A stretch of DNA of 13,889 nucleotides, from NCBI GenBank assembly GCA_030637505.1, contig DAOWGJ010000032.1:1-13889 (forward strand), in the 5' to 3' direction. Within the stretch, counting starts at the first letter, position 1, and every line of letters begins with the position of its first letter. This DNA is from Holophagae bacterium. Its GTDB lineage: Bacteria; Acidobacteriota; Thermoanaerobaculia; Thermoanaerobaculales; Sulfomarinibacteraceae. Shown here one piece after another: positions 13,390 to 13,889 of the stretch. Under the pieces are notes generated by a model, which saw only the letters and a program-made list of their open reading frames with translations, was not told the DNA's origin and did no database searches. A program made the position numbers and the translations under genes.

Positions 13390-13889
13390 ATGGCAACGGA
13401 TTACTACAAACTTCTCGGTGTGGCCCGAGACGCAACCCCTGAGGAGATCAAGAAGGCCTATCGCAAACTGGCTCGGAAATTTCACCCTGACGTCAACCCT
13501 GGAAACAAGGATGCCGAGGCGCGATTCAAACAGATCCAGGAAGCATATGCGGTTCTGTCCGATGCCGAAAAGCGGGAGCACTACGACCGGTTCGGTTCGG
13601 CCGATCCCGGTGAGGCCGGTTTCAATCCCTTTGGGGGCGCCCGGGGCGGTCGGTGGCCCGGTAGCGGGGGTGTCCAGGTTGACTTCGGTGATCTCGGTGG
13701 CATCGGCGGGTTCCAGGATTTGGGCGACATCTTTGGGAGTATTTTCGGAGGGGGTGCGCGTCGGAGACCCGCCGGCCAAGACAAGGGCGAGGATCCGATC
13801 GCACAAAGCGACGGCAGCTTTTCAGAGTCTATGCGGGGGGCTTCGGTGACGCTGCCGGTCCAGCGGAAGGTCGGATGCTCCCAGTGCAA
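13390..13889 (+). CDS. dnaJ: DnaJ-type co-chaperone (Hsp40), N-terminal part
   Basis: The 166 complete codons visible encode a J domain (about 5-67; DYYKLLGVARDATPEEIKKA with the HPD motif at 32-34, which stimulates DnaK ATPase), then a Gly/Phe-rich linker (about 77-122, with GGIGGFQDLGDIFGSIFGG), and the start of the substrate-binding region (FSESMRGASVTLPVQRK). The last residues GCSQC provide the first CxxC (163-166) expected of the zinc-finger domain, so this is a type I DnaJ rather than a zinc-less CbpA. The start is ATG with GGAGG 4 nt upstream. The gene runs off the window. It could be the principal dnaJ or a second paralogue; no grpE or dnaK lies upstream, which slightly favours a paralogue. 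Confidence 0.93.
   Translation, partial: MATDYYKLLGVARDATPEEIKKAYRKLARKFHPDVNPGNKDAEARFKQIQEAYAVLSDAEKREHYDRFGSADPGEAGFNPFGGARGGRWPGSGGVQVDFGDLGGIGGFQDLGDIFGSIFGGGARRRPAGQDKGEDPIAQSDGSFSESMRGASVTLPVQRKVGCSQC

Overview
The window looks like chromosomal DNA of a moderately GC-rich, Gram-negative-type environmental bacterium. The combination of a SUF operon ending in sufU and a sufT-like gene, an exosortase of the H type, a TPR/Ser-Thr kinase, an FHA/sigma-54-activator-like regulator, and intergenic spacers full of short CACAGAG/CGCAAAG-type repeats and tight hairpins is what I would expect of an Acidobacteriota-like (or another little-cultured) lineage. This placement is an inference; there is no rRNA or other taxonomic marker here.

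Layout. (1) Positions 6234 down to 1, all on the minus strand, hold a SUF Fe-S cluster assembly operon in transcription order sufB, sufC, sufD, sufS, sufU and a sufT/MIP18-like gene cut by the window edge. SufBCD is the scaffold/ATPase complex, SufS the cysteine desulfurase, SufU its zinc-dependent sulfur-transfer partner, and the SufT-like protein a maturation factor. Parts of the operon are tightly packed (sufC/sufD and sufS/sufU overlap). The sufB-sufC, sufD-sufS and sufU-sufT joints are opened by 269, 124 and 467 nt, and the first and last of these are filled with repeats. (2) Positions 6266-6462 are a hairpin-rich spacer. (3) Positions 6463-7230 (minus) encode a secreted DUF3108 protein. 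(4) After a divergent promoter region with a near-consensus sigma-70 promoter, positions 7501-9315 (plus) encode an FHA / AAA+ / Fis-HTH protein whose phosphopeptide-binding and ATPase motifs all look degraded. (5) Converging on it from the minus strand is a likely three-gene operon (13084 down to 9395): a membrane-anchored TPR protein with a C-terminal Ser/Thr kinase, an exosortase with an intact Cys-Arg-His triad, and a multi-pass membrane protein likely to be its partner. (6) Divergent from the kinase, at the right edge, is the 5' part of a dnaJ-type chaperone gene with a palindrome just before its ribosome binding site.

The most interesting points are the apparent double-degenerate FHA/sigma-54-activator-like protein, the mirror-symmetric repeat element inside the SUF operon together with a diverged relative elsewhere in the same operon, the kinase-exosortase gene cluster with an unusual kinase architecture, and a palindrome at the sufB leader. 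No tRNA, rRNA, CRISPR array, transposase or phage gene was seen.
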